The position numbers and the translations under genes were made by a program. The notes below the pieces were generated by a model that was given only the letters and a program-made list of their open reading frames with translations, did no database searches and was not told the origin of the DNA. Below, piece by piece: positions 1-7,616 of a DNA stretch of 64,000 bases (position 1 is the stretch's first letter; the number at the start of each line of letters is the position of its first letter). This DNA comes from Amycolatopsis iheyensis. GTDB lineage: Bacteria > Actinomycetota > Actinomycetes > Mycobacteriales > Pseudonocardiaceae. The stretch covers positions 270,596-334,595 of the forward strand of contig NZ_JAMXQV010000012.1 of assembly GCF_024703995.1 (NCBI RefSeq), written 5' to 3'.

Positions 1-2
1 CC

Positions 3-527
3 GACTTCGACCGTCTCGTGTGGACCGGCGCCGGGGAGCCGGCGTGGGCCGCGGGCGGCAGCTACCAGGTGGTCCGGCTGATCCGGATGCTCGTCGAGTT
101 CTGGGACCGGGTTTCGCTGGCCGAGCAGGAGAACATGTTCGGCCGCCGCCGCGACACCGGCGCGCCGCTCGACGGCACGCAGGAGACGGACGTCCCGAAG
201 TACGCCGACGACCCGATCGGCACGGTGATCCCGCTGACCAGCCACATCCGCAAGGCCAACCCGCGCACGCCGGAGACCGACGCCAGCCGGATCCTGCGCC
301 GCGCGGTCAACTACGACCGCGGTGTCGACACCAACGGCAACCTCGACATGGGCCTGATCTTCGTCTGCTACCAGCAGGATCTGGAGCGCCAGTTCGAGGC
401 GACCCAGACGCGGCTGGCCGACGAACCCCTCACCGACTACATCTCCCCGTTCGGCGGCGGCTACTTCTTCGCGCTGCCGGGCGTCACCGGCCCGGACGAC
501 CACTTCGGCCGCGCTCTACTCGCCTGA
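3..527 (+). CDS. DyP-type peroxidase, 3' part only (5' end outside the window)
   Basis: Reading is open from base 3 to the TGA at 525-527, so this is the C-terminal ~174 residues of a protein that starts outside the window. It matches the C-terminal half of haem-dependent dye-decolourising (EfeB/DyP) peroxidases: an SHIRKANPR block carrying the proximal haem His, an RILRRAVNYDRG block with the conserved distal-side Arg, then the GLIFVCYQQDLERQF strand and a C-terminal GGGYFFALPG. The family oxidises varied substrates with H2O2, and EfeB members are exported by Tat and linked to iron; the signal region cannot be seen here. A secreted phosphoesterase follows 33 bases downstream on the same strand, perhaps as one transcript. 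Family assignment is confident; substrate is unknown. Confidence 0.85.
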   Translation, partial: DFDRLVWTGAGEPAWAAGGSYQVVRLIRMLVEFWDRVSLAEQENMFGRRRDTGAPLDGTQETDVPKYADDPIGTVIPLTSHIRKANPRTPETDASRILRRAVNYDRGVDTNGNLDMGLIFVCYQQDLERQFEATQTRLADEPLTDYISPFGGGYFFALPGVTGPDDHFGRALLA

Positions 528-560
528 GCCGCGAACCCACCACCACGAAAGGAATCCACT

Positions 561-2183
561 GTGGACAAGAGAACCCGCCGGCGACGGCGTGGCCTGCTCG
601 GCGCCGGGGCACTGGCCTCGGTCGCCACACTGGCCATCGTCACCGGCTCCGCGTCTACCACGGCGGAGGCCCAGCCGCTGAACCTGTTCCCCGCCCACTG
701 GATCCCGACGGCGACGCCGATCAAGCACGTCGTCGTCATCTTCGGCGAGAACATCGCGTTCGACCACTACTTCGGCACCTACCCGAACGCGGCCAACACC
801 GACGGCACGCCGTTCCAGGCCGCGCGCAACACCCCGAAGGTCAACGGCCTGGACCACAAGCTGCTGACGGACAACCCGAACGCCTACAACCCGAAGCGCC
901 TGACCCACGAGCAGGCGCTGACCTGCGACCAGAACCACAACTACGGCGCGGAGCAGGCCGCCTTCAACGGCGGCAAGATGGACAAGTTCGTCGAGAAGAC
1001 CGAGACGGACAAGTGCACCGGCCAGCCGGTGCTGTTCGGCGAGCCCGGCCTGGTGATGGACTACTTCGACGGCAACACCGTCACCGGCATGTGGAACTAC
1101 GCGCAGCACTACGCGCTGAACGACAACTCGTTCGACACGAACTTCGGGCCCTCGACGCCGGGTGCGATCAACCTGATCTCGGGCAACACCCACGGCGTCC
1201 AGGCCGTCGACTCGGTGACCCATGAGCCGGTCAGCGACGCGTACGCGGTGCAGTCGCCGGACGCGAACGGCGTCGGCACGATGATCAACGACCCGGACCC
1301 GGCGTGGGACGACTGCTCGGACAAGAACCACACGAGCACCGACAACCTGGCCACCATGCACGGCCGCAACGTCGGTGACCTGCTCAACCAGCGCCACGTC
1401 ACCTGGGGCTGGTTCCAGGGCGGCTTCCGCCCGACCGGCACCGCGAACGGCTACTCGGTCTGCGGCCAGACCCACACCAACATCGGCGGCAACGCCGCGG
1501 TGGACTACAGCCCGCACCACGAGCCGTTCCAGTACTACCCGTCGACGGCGAACCCGAAGCACCTGCCGCCGTCGTCGGTGCAGGCGATCGGGCAGACCGA
1601 CCGCGCGAACCACCAGTACGACATCTCGGACTTCAACGACTCGCTCAAGGCCGGCTCGATGCCCGCGGTGAGCTTCCTGAAGGCCCCGGAGTACCAGGAC
1701 GGCCACGCGGGCTACTCGGACCCGCTGGACGAGCAGCAGTTCGTGGTCAGCGAGATCAACAAGATCCAGCAGTCCCCGGACTGGAAGTCCACGGCGATCG
1801 TGCTGGCCTACGACGACTCCGACGGCTGGTACGACCACCAGAAGTCGCCGATCGTCAACGGCTCGCACGACGCGTCGCAGGACCAGGCGGTGTGCACGGG
1901 CAAGCCGACGAAGGTGGGCACGTACGCGGACCGCTGCGGCTACGGCCCGCGGCTGCCGCTGCTGGTGATCTCGCCCTACAGCAAGGTGAACCACGTCGAC
2001 CACACGCAGACGGACCAGACCTCGGTGCTGAAGTTCATCGAGGACAACTGGTTCGCCGGCCGCATCGGCGACTCGTCGTTCGACTCCCGGGCCGGGTCGC
2101 TGACCGGCATGTTCAACTTCTGGTGGCCGGAGGCGAAGGCGGTCACGCTCGACCCGAAGACCGGCGCCGTCACCCACCGGTAA
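561..2183 (+). CDS. secreted phosphoesterase (phospholipase C / acid phosphatase family)
   Basis: A 540-aa protein starting at GTG 561, with a GAAAGGA ribosome site 8 bases upstream. Residues 1-38 form a Sec or Tat-like export signal: an Arg-rich start (KRTRRRRRGLLG), a hydrophobic core and a small-residue cleavage zone near TAEA. The mature part opens with IKHVVVIFGENIAFDHYFGTY, the metal-binding N-terminal motif of the PF04185 phosphoesterases, and later has VLAYDDSDGWYDHQ and PRLPLLVISPYSKVNHVDHT with further metal ligands. The family cleaves phosphate mono- or diesters, including phospholipids, outside the membrane. Length is normal for the family. It ends just before a strong hairpin. 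Substrate cannot be told from sequence. Confidence 0.88.
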   Translation: MDKRTRRRRRGLLGAGALASVATLAIVTGSASTTAEAQPLNLFPAHWIPTATPIKHVVVIFGENIAFDHYFGTYPNAANTDGTPFQAARNTPKVNGLDHKLLTDNPNAYNPKRLTHEQALTCDQNHNYGAEQAAFNGGKMDKFVEKTETDKCTGQPVLFGEPGLVMDYFDGNTVTGMWNYAQHYALNDNSFDTNFGPSTPGAINLISGNTHGVQAVDSVTHEPVSDAYAVQSPDANGVGTMINDPDPAWDDCSDKNHTSTDNLATMHGRNVGDLLNQRHVTWGWFQGGFRPTGTANGYSVCGQTHTNIGGNAAVDYSPHHEPFQYYPSTANPKHLPPSSVQAIGQTDRANHQYDISDFNDSLKAGSMPAVSFLKAPEYQDGHAGYSDPLDEQQFVVSEINKIQQSPDWKSTAIVLAYDDSDGWYDHQKSPIVNGSHDASQDQAVCTGKPTKVGTYADRCGYGPRLPLLVISPYSKVNHVDHTQTDQTSVLKFIEDNWFAGRIGDSSFDSRAGSLTGMFNFWWPEAKAVTLDPKTGAVTHR

Positions 2184-2188
2184 GCGGT

Positions 2189-2230
2189 CGTGAGTGGTTG
2201 GGGCGGTTCTAACCGCCCCGACCACTCACG
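2189..2230. terminator. bidirectional hairpin terminator between convergent genes
   Basis: A 20-base arm (2189-2208) pairs with 2211-2230 across a 2-base gap, with a single G-U type mismatch. It lies between the stop of the plus-strand phosphoesterase (2183) and the stop of the minus-strand reductase (2237), so it can serve both genes. There is no U-tract, which is common for actinomycete terminators. Confidence 0.8.
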
Positions 2231-2236
2231 ACCCGC

Positions 2237-2809
2237 TCAGCCGTGCAGGGTGGGGCGGTAGACCAGCACCTGGGTGTTGCCGTCGAAGGTGTGGCTCTCC
2301 AGCAGCTCGAGGTCGAGGTCGGGGGCGTCACCGAAGATCGGGCGGATGCCGGTCTTGCCGGTGATCACCGGAAAGACCGTCACCTGGACGCGGTCGACCA
2401 GGCCGGCGGCCAGCAACGACTGGTTCAACGTCAGGCTGCCGTGCGAGCGCAGCGGCACCGCGGACTCCTTCTTGAGCCGGGTGACGACGTCGACGGCGTC
2501 GCCGGCGGCGACCGTCGCGTCCGGCCAGTCGAGCGGCTCGCGCAGCGTGCTCGACACCACCGTCGCCGGCAGGCTCCGCAGCCGGGTGACCCACGGGTCC
2601 AGCACCTCGGGGTCGATCCCGCCCAGCATCTCGACGTTGTCCCGGAACGTCGTGGCGCCGAAGACCATCCGCTGCTCGTCGCGGTAGGTCTCGAGGCGGT
2701 GCGCGAGGAACTCCGGGCCCTGCTTGCCCCAGTAGCCACCCCAGTCGCCGGTGTGGGAGCCGAAGCCGTCGAGGCTGCAGAAGATGTCGAAGGTGTAGGT
2801 CGCGGTCAT
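2237..2809 (-). CDS. dihydrofolate reductase family protein (RibD C-terminal domain)
   Basis: A 190-aa protein with a good GGAGG site before ATG 2809. It opens with YTFDIFCSLDGF, the first strand of the RibD_C/DHFR-like fold, and carries MVFGATTFRDNVEML and a late SLLAAGLVDRVQVTVFPVITG segment typical of this family. Members are NAD(P)H-dependent reductases of unknown substrate, often stand-alone in actinomycetes. It is convergent with the phosphoesterase gene and separated from the next minus-strand gene by ~78 bases. The fold is confident; the reaction is not known. Confidence 0.85.
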   Translation of the reverse strand: MTATYTFDIFCSLDGFGSHTGDWGGYWGKQGPEFLAHRLETYRDEQRMVFGATTFRDNVEMLGGIDPEVLDPWVTRLRSLPATVVSSTLREPLDWPDATVAAGDAVDVVTRLKKESAVPLRSHGSLTLNQSLLAAGLVDRVQVTVFPVITGKTGIRPIFGDAPDLDLELLESHTFDGNTQVLVYRPTLHG

Positions 2810-2886
2810 GGTGTCCTCCTCGGTGGGGGTCTCTCACCATGGCTACGAACGCGCCCGGCGCCGTTCGACACCCGCCGCGAAAAAAT

Positions 2887-3297
2887 TCAGGCCGGCGCCA
2901 GATCCCAGCCCAGGGTGACGACCGTGCCGCCGTCGCCGGAGGAGATGTCGGCCCGGTCCGCGCTCGCCCGCAGCAGCAGCAAGCCGCGGCCCCGCGGGGA
3001 GACCGGACGCGGGTCCGGCACCGGCCGCCGCCACTTCCCGTGGTCGGAGATGACCACTTCGAGCCGGTCGGGGAACACCGACGCGTCGAGGTCGACCAGG
3101 CCGCCGTCCGCGCCGTCGTAGGCGTGGTCGGCGACGTTGGCCAGCGCCTCGTAGCTGGCCAGCACGATGTCCCGGGCCCGGGCCGCGTCGACGCCGGCCG
3201 CCAGCACCCACGCCGTCAGCTCGTGGCGCAGCCGCCGCAGCGCCTCGGGCACGGCCCGCACGCCGTGGCTGCGGAACGGGCCGGCGGATTCACGCAT
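2887..3297 (-). CDS. RsbW-like anti-sigma / serine kinase ATP-binding protein
   Basis: A 136-aa GHKL-type ATPase, the usual size for RsbW/SpoIIAB-like anti-sigma kinases. ATG 3297 has a CCGGAGGAA ribosome site. Seen: the N-box around YEALANVADHAY, the DHG of the G1 region (ISDHGKW) and a G2-like PRGRGLLLLRASAD. It starts 17 bases after the STAS gene, the classic antagonist-kinase pairing in which the kinase phosphorylates the STAS Ser and, when free, binds a sigma factor or another partner. No sigma gene is adjacent in this set; the ECF gene at 7.6 kb is of a type not usually controlled this way. Confidence 0.85.
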   Translation of the reverse strand: MRESAGPFRSHGVRAVPEALRRLRHELTAWVLAAGVDAARARDIVLASYEALANVADHAYDGADGGLVDLDASVFPDRLEVVISDHGKWRRPVPDPRPVSPRGRGLLLLRASADRADISSGDGGTVVTLGWDLAPA

Positions 3298-3314
3298 CTG
3301 TTCCTCCGGGGCCG

Positions 3315-3674
3315 TCACGGGCGGAGCGCTTCGTCGACCGTCGCGTGGATGCCGATCCACGTGTCGAGCCCGGTGGTCTTCAACGGTCCCGTCGTGACCG
3401 CGGAGTCGCTGACCACGCGCAGCGCGCGCTCGGCCAGCCCGCGCTGGGCGGACGCGAGCACCTGCAGGCCCGCCGAGCAGAAGAACGTCACCGCACGCAG
3501 GTCGACCACCACCACCTCGGGCCCCTCGGCCAGCACGGTGTCGACGGCTTCCTCGAACTCCGGCGCGCTGAGCAGGTCGATCTCCCCCGCCACGCGCAGC
3601 ACGGCGGCCTTGCCCCGCCACTCGAGCGTGACCACCAGCTCGAGGGCGGGAAAATCCCGTGATGAAGAGGTCAC
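3315..3674 (-). CDS. STAS-domain anti-sigma factor antagonist
   Basis: A 119-aa single STAS domain starting at GTG 3674. The VVVVDLRAVTFFCSAGLQVL segment carries the conserved Ser that RsbW-like kinases phosphorylate; the usual preceding Asp (DSSGL) is Cys here (CSAGL), a change seen in some STAS subgroups. It is probably the substrate and partner of the kinase encoded 17 bases downstream. It follows the receiver gene by 47 bases on the same strand, so the five signalling genes from 6871 to 2887 may form one operon. Confidence 0.85.
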   Translation of the reverse strand: MTSSSRDFPALELVVTLEWRGKAAVLRVAGEIDLLSAPEFEEAVDTVLAEGPEVVVVDLRAVTFFCSAGLQVLASAQRGLAERALRVVSDSAVTTGPLKTTGLDTWIGIHATVDEALRP

Positions 3675-3721
3675 GGCCCCTTATCGTGCCCCAATCGCCG
3701 CCACCGCGCCAACGACGCGGG

Positions 3722-4162
3722 TCACCGGTGCGGGAGCTGCACGACGGTGACCCAGAACTCGTCGATCTTCCGGACCACCTCGACGAACTTCTCGAAGTCG
3801 ACCGGCTTGGTGACGTAGGCGTTGGCGTGCAGGTCGTAGCTGCGCACGATGTCCTCCTCCGCCTCGGACGTCGTCAGCACGACCACCGGGATGGTGCGCA
3901 GGTCCGGGTCCTGCTTGATGTCGCCCAGCAGCTCCCGGCCGTCCTTGCGGGGCAGGTTGAGGTCGAGCAGGATCAGCCCCGGCCGCGGCACCGCCGCGAA
4001 CCGCCCTTCCCGCTTGAGGAACTCGAGCGCCTCGACGCCGTCGCTCACGACGTGCAGGGCGTTGCGGATCTTGTGGTGCTCGAACGCTTCCCGCGTCATC
4101 AGCACGTCGCCGGGGTCGTCCTCGACGAGCAGGATGTCGATCGGAACAGTCGCCTGCGTCAT
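3722..4162 (-). CDS. single-domain response regulator (CheY/Rcp1-like)
   Basis: A 146-aa stand-alone receiver with all catalytic positions: the acidic pair in ILLVEDDPGD, the phospho-acceptor Asp in LILLDLNLPRKDG, the Thr in VVLTTS and the Lys in YVTKPVD. There is no output domain, as in Rcp1-type receivers that pair with bacteriophytochrome- or CHASE3-type kinases. The ATG at 4162 overlaps the kinase stop (ATGA), so the two are translationally coupled and the kinase is very probably its phosphodonor. Downstream output may run through the SpoIIE-type phosphatase or the STAS/RsbW pair (inference). Confidence 0.92.
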   Translation of the reverse strand: MTQATVPIDILLVEDDPGDVLMTREAFEHHKIRNALHVVSDGVEALEFLKREGRFAAVPRPGLILLDLNLPRKDGRELLGDIKQDPDLRTIPVVVLTTSEAEEDIVRSYDLHANAYVTKPVDFEKFVEVVRKIDEFWVTVVQLPHR

Positions 4163-5679
4163 GCGTCTCCATCGTCCTCGGCGGCCGGCAGGGTGAAGCG
4201 GATCGTGGTGCCCTCGGCCTCGGTGTCGAGCCAGATCCGGCCGCCGTGGTGCTCGACGATCCGGCGGCACAGGGCCAGGCCGATGCCGGTGCCCGGGTAG
4301 GCGCTGCGGGTGTGCAGCCGCTGGAACAGCGCGAAGATCCGTTCGGCGTACTCGGCTTCGATGCCGATCCCGTTGTCCCGCACCGCGAACATCCAGTCGG
4401 CGCCGTCGCGTTCCGCGCTGACCCGCACCTCCGGCGGCGCCTCGCCCTTGAACTTCAGCGCGTTGCCGATCAGGTTCTGGAACACGGCCGTCATCAACGC
4501 CGGCTCGACGCGCACCTCGGGCAGCTCGCCGCGGTCGACCTTGCCACCGCTGAGGGAGAGCGCGACCTCGAGGTTCGCGACCGCGTCGTCGACCAGCCGG
4601 CCCGCGTCGACGACAACGTGCTCGCCCGGCTTCCGGCCGACGCGGGAGAACGCCAGCAGGTCGTTGATCAGGACCTGCATGCGTTTCGCGCCGTCGACGG
4701 CGTACTCGATGTACTGCTCGCCACGCTCGTCCAGCAGGCCCTGGTAGCGCTTCTGCAGCAGCTGGCAGAAGCTGGCCACCTTCCGCAGCGGCTCCTGCAG
4801 GTCGTGCGAAGCGACGTAGGCGAACTGCTCGAGGTCGGCGTTGGACCGCTCCAGCTCACGCGTCCGCTTGTCCAGCATCGCGTGCGCCCGCTCGAGCTCG
4901 GCGACCTCGTCGAGGATCCGCAGCCGCATGACCTCGACGTCGGCGCCGAGCTGGGCGATCTCGCGGGGGCCGCTGCCGTTCACCGCACGGTGGACGTCCT
5001 GGTCGGCGACCTGGCGGACCTCGCCGGCCAGCCGCAGGATGGGCCGGGTGATGACCTGCCGCAAGCCGAGGAACAGCACCACGAACAGCAGCACGACCAG
5101 CACCGCGATGGCGATCAGCATGGCGGTCAGGAAGCTGCCCGCGCCGTCGAGGTCGGCCCGGCCGGTATCGCGGACGGCGGTGAGGTGCTCGAACTGGGTG
5201 TCCAGCGCCCGGCGCACCACGTCGAACAGGGTCCGGCCGCGCTCGATCTGCGCCGGGGTGAGCGGGCTCGCGCCGGGCTCGACGCTGGGCGCCGCCGCGG
5301 CCTGCCAGGTGGTGGCCGCGTGCAGGACGCTCTCCAGGTCGTCGCCAGCCTGCGTGCCGGGGAGGGCGCCGAGCTCGCGCAGCTGGGTGACGGCGGTGCC
5401 CTGCGCCTGCCGCCCTTCGTTGTACGGGGTGAGGAAGTCGGGCCGGCGGCCGAGCTGGTAGCCGCGGATGCCGGTTTCCTGGTTCAGTAGCGCGGTCGAC
5501 AGCTGCGTCGCGGCCAGCCGCTGGGGCCCGATGACGTCGAGGAGGCTGTTGCGTGCTTCGGTGAGGTTGTTCAGCGCGATCGCGCCGCCGGCCAGGGCCG
5601 CGAGCAGCAGCACCGCTTCGGCGGCGGCGAACAGGGTCAGCCACCGGCGGATCGGCCAGCCGCGTGCCTCAGCGCTCAT
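4159..5679 (-). CDS. CHASE3-HAMP sensor histidine kinase
   Basis: A 506-aa membrane kinase. Order seen: TM helix ~13-36; an extracytoplasmic helical CHASE3-like sensor to ~180 (with QETGIRGYQL, characteristic of CHASE3); TM ~183-206; HAMP to ~260; a coiled coil; the H-box FAYVASHDLQEPLRKV with the phospho-His near 290; then the ATPase with NLIGNALKFKGE (N), DNGIGI (G1) and GTGIGLALCRRIVEHHGG (G2). All key residues are present. The H-box is the HDLQEPLRK type found with Rcp1-like receivers, fitting the receiver gene that overlaps its stop. It overlaps the upstream phosphatase by 11 bases. The signal sensed is unknown. Confidence 0.92.
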   Translation of the reverse strand: MSAEARGWPIRRWLTLFAAAEAVLLLAALAGGAIALNNLTEARNSLLDVIGPQRLAATQLSTALLNQETGIRGYQLGRRPDFLTPYNEGRQAQGTAVTQLRELGALPGTQAGDDLESVLHAATTWQAAAAPSVEPGASPLTPAQIERGRTLFDVVRRALDTQFEHLTAVRDTGRADLDGAGSFLTAMLIAIAVLVVLLFVVLFLGLRQVITRPILRLAGEVRQVADQDVHRAVNGSGPREIAQLGADVEVMRLRILDEVAELERAHAMLDKRTRELERSNADLEQFAYVASHDLQEPLRKVASFCQLLQKRYQGLLDERGEQYIEYAVDGAKRMQVLINDLLAFSRVGRKPGEHVVVDAGRLVDDAVANLEVALSLSGGKVDRGELPEVRVEPALMTAVFQNLIGNALKFKGEAPPEVRVSAERDGADWMFAVRDNGIGIEAEYAERIFALFQRLHTRSAYPGTGIGLALCRRIVEHHGGRIWLDTEAEGTTIRFTLPAAEDDGDA

Positions 5680-6871
5680 CGGCCGTCCTCCGTGGATCGT
5701 GGTTCAGCAGCGCGAGGGCGACGTCGTCGTCAAGCGGGCCGGAGTTGAGGCGTTCGGCGCGGGCGATCAGCTCATCGAGCAGGTCCGTGCCGCCGAGGCC
5801 GGTCTCGCGCCGGATGGCGAGCACGATGTCGGCCATCCGCTCGTGCCCGAGCCGTTCCGAACCGGCGCCGACGCGGCCTTCGAACACGCCGTCGGTGTAG
5901 AGCAGCAGCGACCACCCGGGGTCGAGCGGCACCTCGAGCGCCTCCCACTTCGTGCCTTCGACGACGCCGAGCGGGACGCCGAGGCGTGCGCCGGAAAGCA
6001 GGTGCCCGTCGCCGGGGGTGAGCAGCAGCGGCGGGAGGTGCCCGGCCAGCGAAAGGCGCAGGGACCGCCGGTCCGGCGCGACGACGACCATGCAGACCGT
6101 GGCGAACAGCGGCTCGATCCGCTCGTGCACCAGCACCCGTTCGACCATGCTGAGCACGTCGGCCATCGGCAGGCCGGCCATCACCAGCGAGCGCCACGCG
6201 ATCCGCAGCGCGACACCGAGCGCGGCCTCGTCCGGGCCGTGCCCGCAGACGTCGCCGATCATCATGTGGACCGAGCCGTCGGCGAGCTCGACCGCGTCGT
6301 AGAAGTCGCCGCCGAGCAGGGATCCGTTGCGGCCCGGGCGATAGCGGGACGCCAGGTCGAGGTGCGGGTCGCGCAGCAGCGGGACGGGCAGCAGCCCGCG
6401 TTCGAGCCGCGCGTTCTCCCGCGCCAGCAGCTGCTGCTGCAGGAACTGCTGCTCGACCTGCTCGGCGCGCTTGCGTTCGCGGGCGAACCGCAGCGCCTTC
6501 ACCAGCAGCGGCCCGTCGACCTGGTCCTTGACGAGGTAGTCCTGCGCGCCGGCGGCGACCGCGGCGACGCCGGTGGCCTGGTCGTGCTGCCCGGTCAGGA
6601 CGACGATCGCGACACCGGGCGCGTACTGGCCGAGGCGGGTCAGGCCGCCGAGGCCCATCGCGTCGGGCAGTTGCAGGTCGAGCACGACGCAGTCGGCGGT
6701 GAGCGGCTCGGCCAGCGCCGCGGCGAGCGTCTCGACGCGCTCCAGCGAGAACGCCACCGCCGTGTCGGCCAGCATCTCCTCGACGAGCAGCGCGTCGCCG
6801 TCGTCGTCCTCGATCAGCAGCACGCGCAAGCGGGTGCCGGAGTCCCACGATGAGTCCTGCGCGGTGGTCAC
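5669..6871 (-). CDS. receiver-PP2C (SpoIIE/RsbU-type) phosphatase
   Basis: A 400-aa protein from GTG 6871. The N-terminal receiver has LLIEDDDGDALLV, the phospho-Asp in CVVLDLQLPD, VVLTG and YLVKDQ. A Gln/Arg-rich linker helix (EQVEQQFLQQQLLARENARLERG) leads to a PP2C-family phosphatase domain with metal ligands in GGDFYDAVELADGS, MIGDVCGHGPDEAA and LLYTDGVFEGR. Such proteins dephosphorylate a phospho-STAS protein when their receiver is activated, and a STAS/kinase pair is encoded 2 kb downstream on the same strand. That would close a kinase, receiver-phosphatase, STAS, RsbW circuit (inference from family roles and order). Confidence 0.9.
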   Translation of the reverse strand: MTTAQDSSWDSGTRLRVLLIEDDDGDALLVEEMLADTAVAFSLERVETLAAALAEPLTADCVVLDLQLPDAMGLGGLTRLGQYAPGVAIVVLTGQHDQATGVAAVAAGAQDYLVKDQVDGPLLVKALRFARERKRAEQVEQQFLQQQLLARENARLERGLLPVPLLRDPHLDLASRYRPGRNGSLLGGDFYDAVELADGSVHMMIGDVCGHGPDEAALGVALRIAWRSLVMAGLPMADVLSMVERVLVHERIEPLFATVCMVVVAPDRRSLRLSLAGHLPPLLLTPGDGHLLSGARLGVPLGVVEGTKWEALEVPLDPGWSLLLYTDGVFEGRVGAGSERLGHERMADIVLAIRRETGLGGTDLLDELIARAERLNSGPLDDDVALALLNHDPRRTADER

Positions 6872-6961
6872 CGGCTTCTCCCGTTCGGCTGCGTGCGAGC
6901 CAGCACATCCCGACGATCACCCTAGCGGCACCGGCGGCGGCCGCCTACGGCCGCGAAACCG

Positions 6962-7000
6962 GTCCCACCGGGGTAGCGATTTATAGCACCCCGGTGGGGC
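6962..7000. promoter_or_regulatory. inverted repeat in divergent promoter region
   Basis: An exact 11-base inverted repeat (6964-6974 with 6988-6998), extendable by two pairs, flanks an A/T-rich 13-base loop. It sits between the divergent genes starting at 6871 (minus) and 7068 (plus), so it is not a terminator of either; an operator or a 5'-UTR hairpin is more likely. Function is inferred from position only. Confidence 0.4.
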
Positions 7001-7067
7001 ACCGGGTGCGTAACGGTTCGGCGCACGACCGTGCCGCGACCGCGTGTCCCGGGCCTACCCTGCGCGC

Positions 7068-7616
7068 ATGGCCGAATCGCAGGGGGGCGGCGAGGGGATT
7101 CCGCCGCGGTACTTCCCGCCGGCGCCGCCGTACGCGGCCGCCCCGGTCGAGCGGCCGGAGCCGGTCCGGCGCGCCGCGTTCGCCTGGTGGGGCGCGGTCG
7201 TGTGCTGGTTCCTCGGCTCGCTGCTCAGCCAGCTGCTGGACAGCACCCTCTTCCGGTTCACGATGACCGAATCCGGGTCGGCCGGCGACGGCTCCGTGGT
7301 CACCAGGACGACGCAAGGTCCGCTCCCCGCCGACATCGCGGTGGTCACGTTCCTGCTGCTGGGCGGGCTGTGGGCCCTGCTGGTGCACGGGATGTACCGC
7401 GGCGCGGGCTGGGCACGCAGGCTGCTGGCGATCGCCGGCGTGCTGGGCGTCCTCAACGTGGTGATCCAGCTGCTCGTGCTCGCGAGCGCGGACCCGATGC
7501 GGAGTGGCGACATCGCACACCTGGTGTTCTTCCTGGGCACGCTGGGCCTGTCGATCACCGGCTGGGTCCTGATGTACCGGGACGGCGCCGCGCCGTACTT
7601 CGTCAGGCGCCGCTGA
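7068..7616 (+). CDS. multi-pass membrane protein of unknown function
   Basis: A 182-aa protein from ATG 7068. An in-frame GTG at 7044 is less likely: a TACCCT -10-like hexamer lies 7 bases before the ATG, so the message may be leaderless. A Pro-rich cytoplasmic start (PPRYFPPAPPYAAAP) is followed by about four hydrophobic segments: near 43-62, a stretch around VVTFLLLGGLWALLVHG, LLAIAGVLGVLNVVIQLLVLA, and HLVFFLGTLGLSITGWVLMY at the end. I do not recognise a family. Its 3' end overlaps the convergent sigma-factor gene by 14 bases. Confidence 0.7.
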   Translation: MAESQGGGEGIPPRYFPPAPPYAAAPVERPEPVRRAAFAWWGAVVCWFLGSLLSQLLDSTLFRFTMTESGSAGDGSVVTRTTQGPLPADIAVVTFLLLGGLWALLVHGMYRGAGWARRLLAIAGVLGVLNVVIQLLVLASADPMRSGDIAHLVFFLGTLGLSITGWVLMYRDGAAPYFVRRR

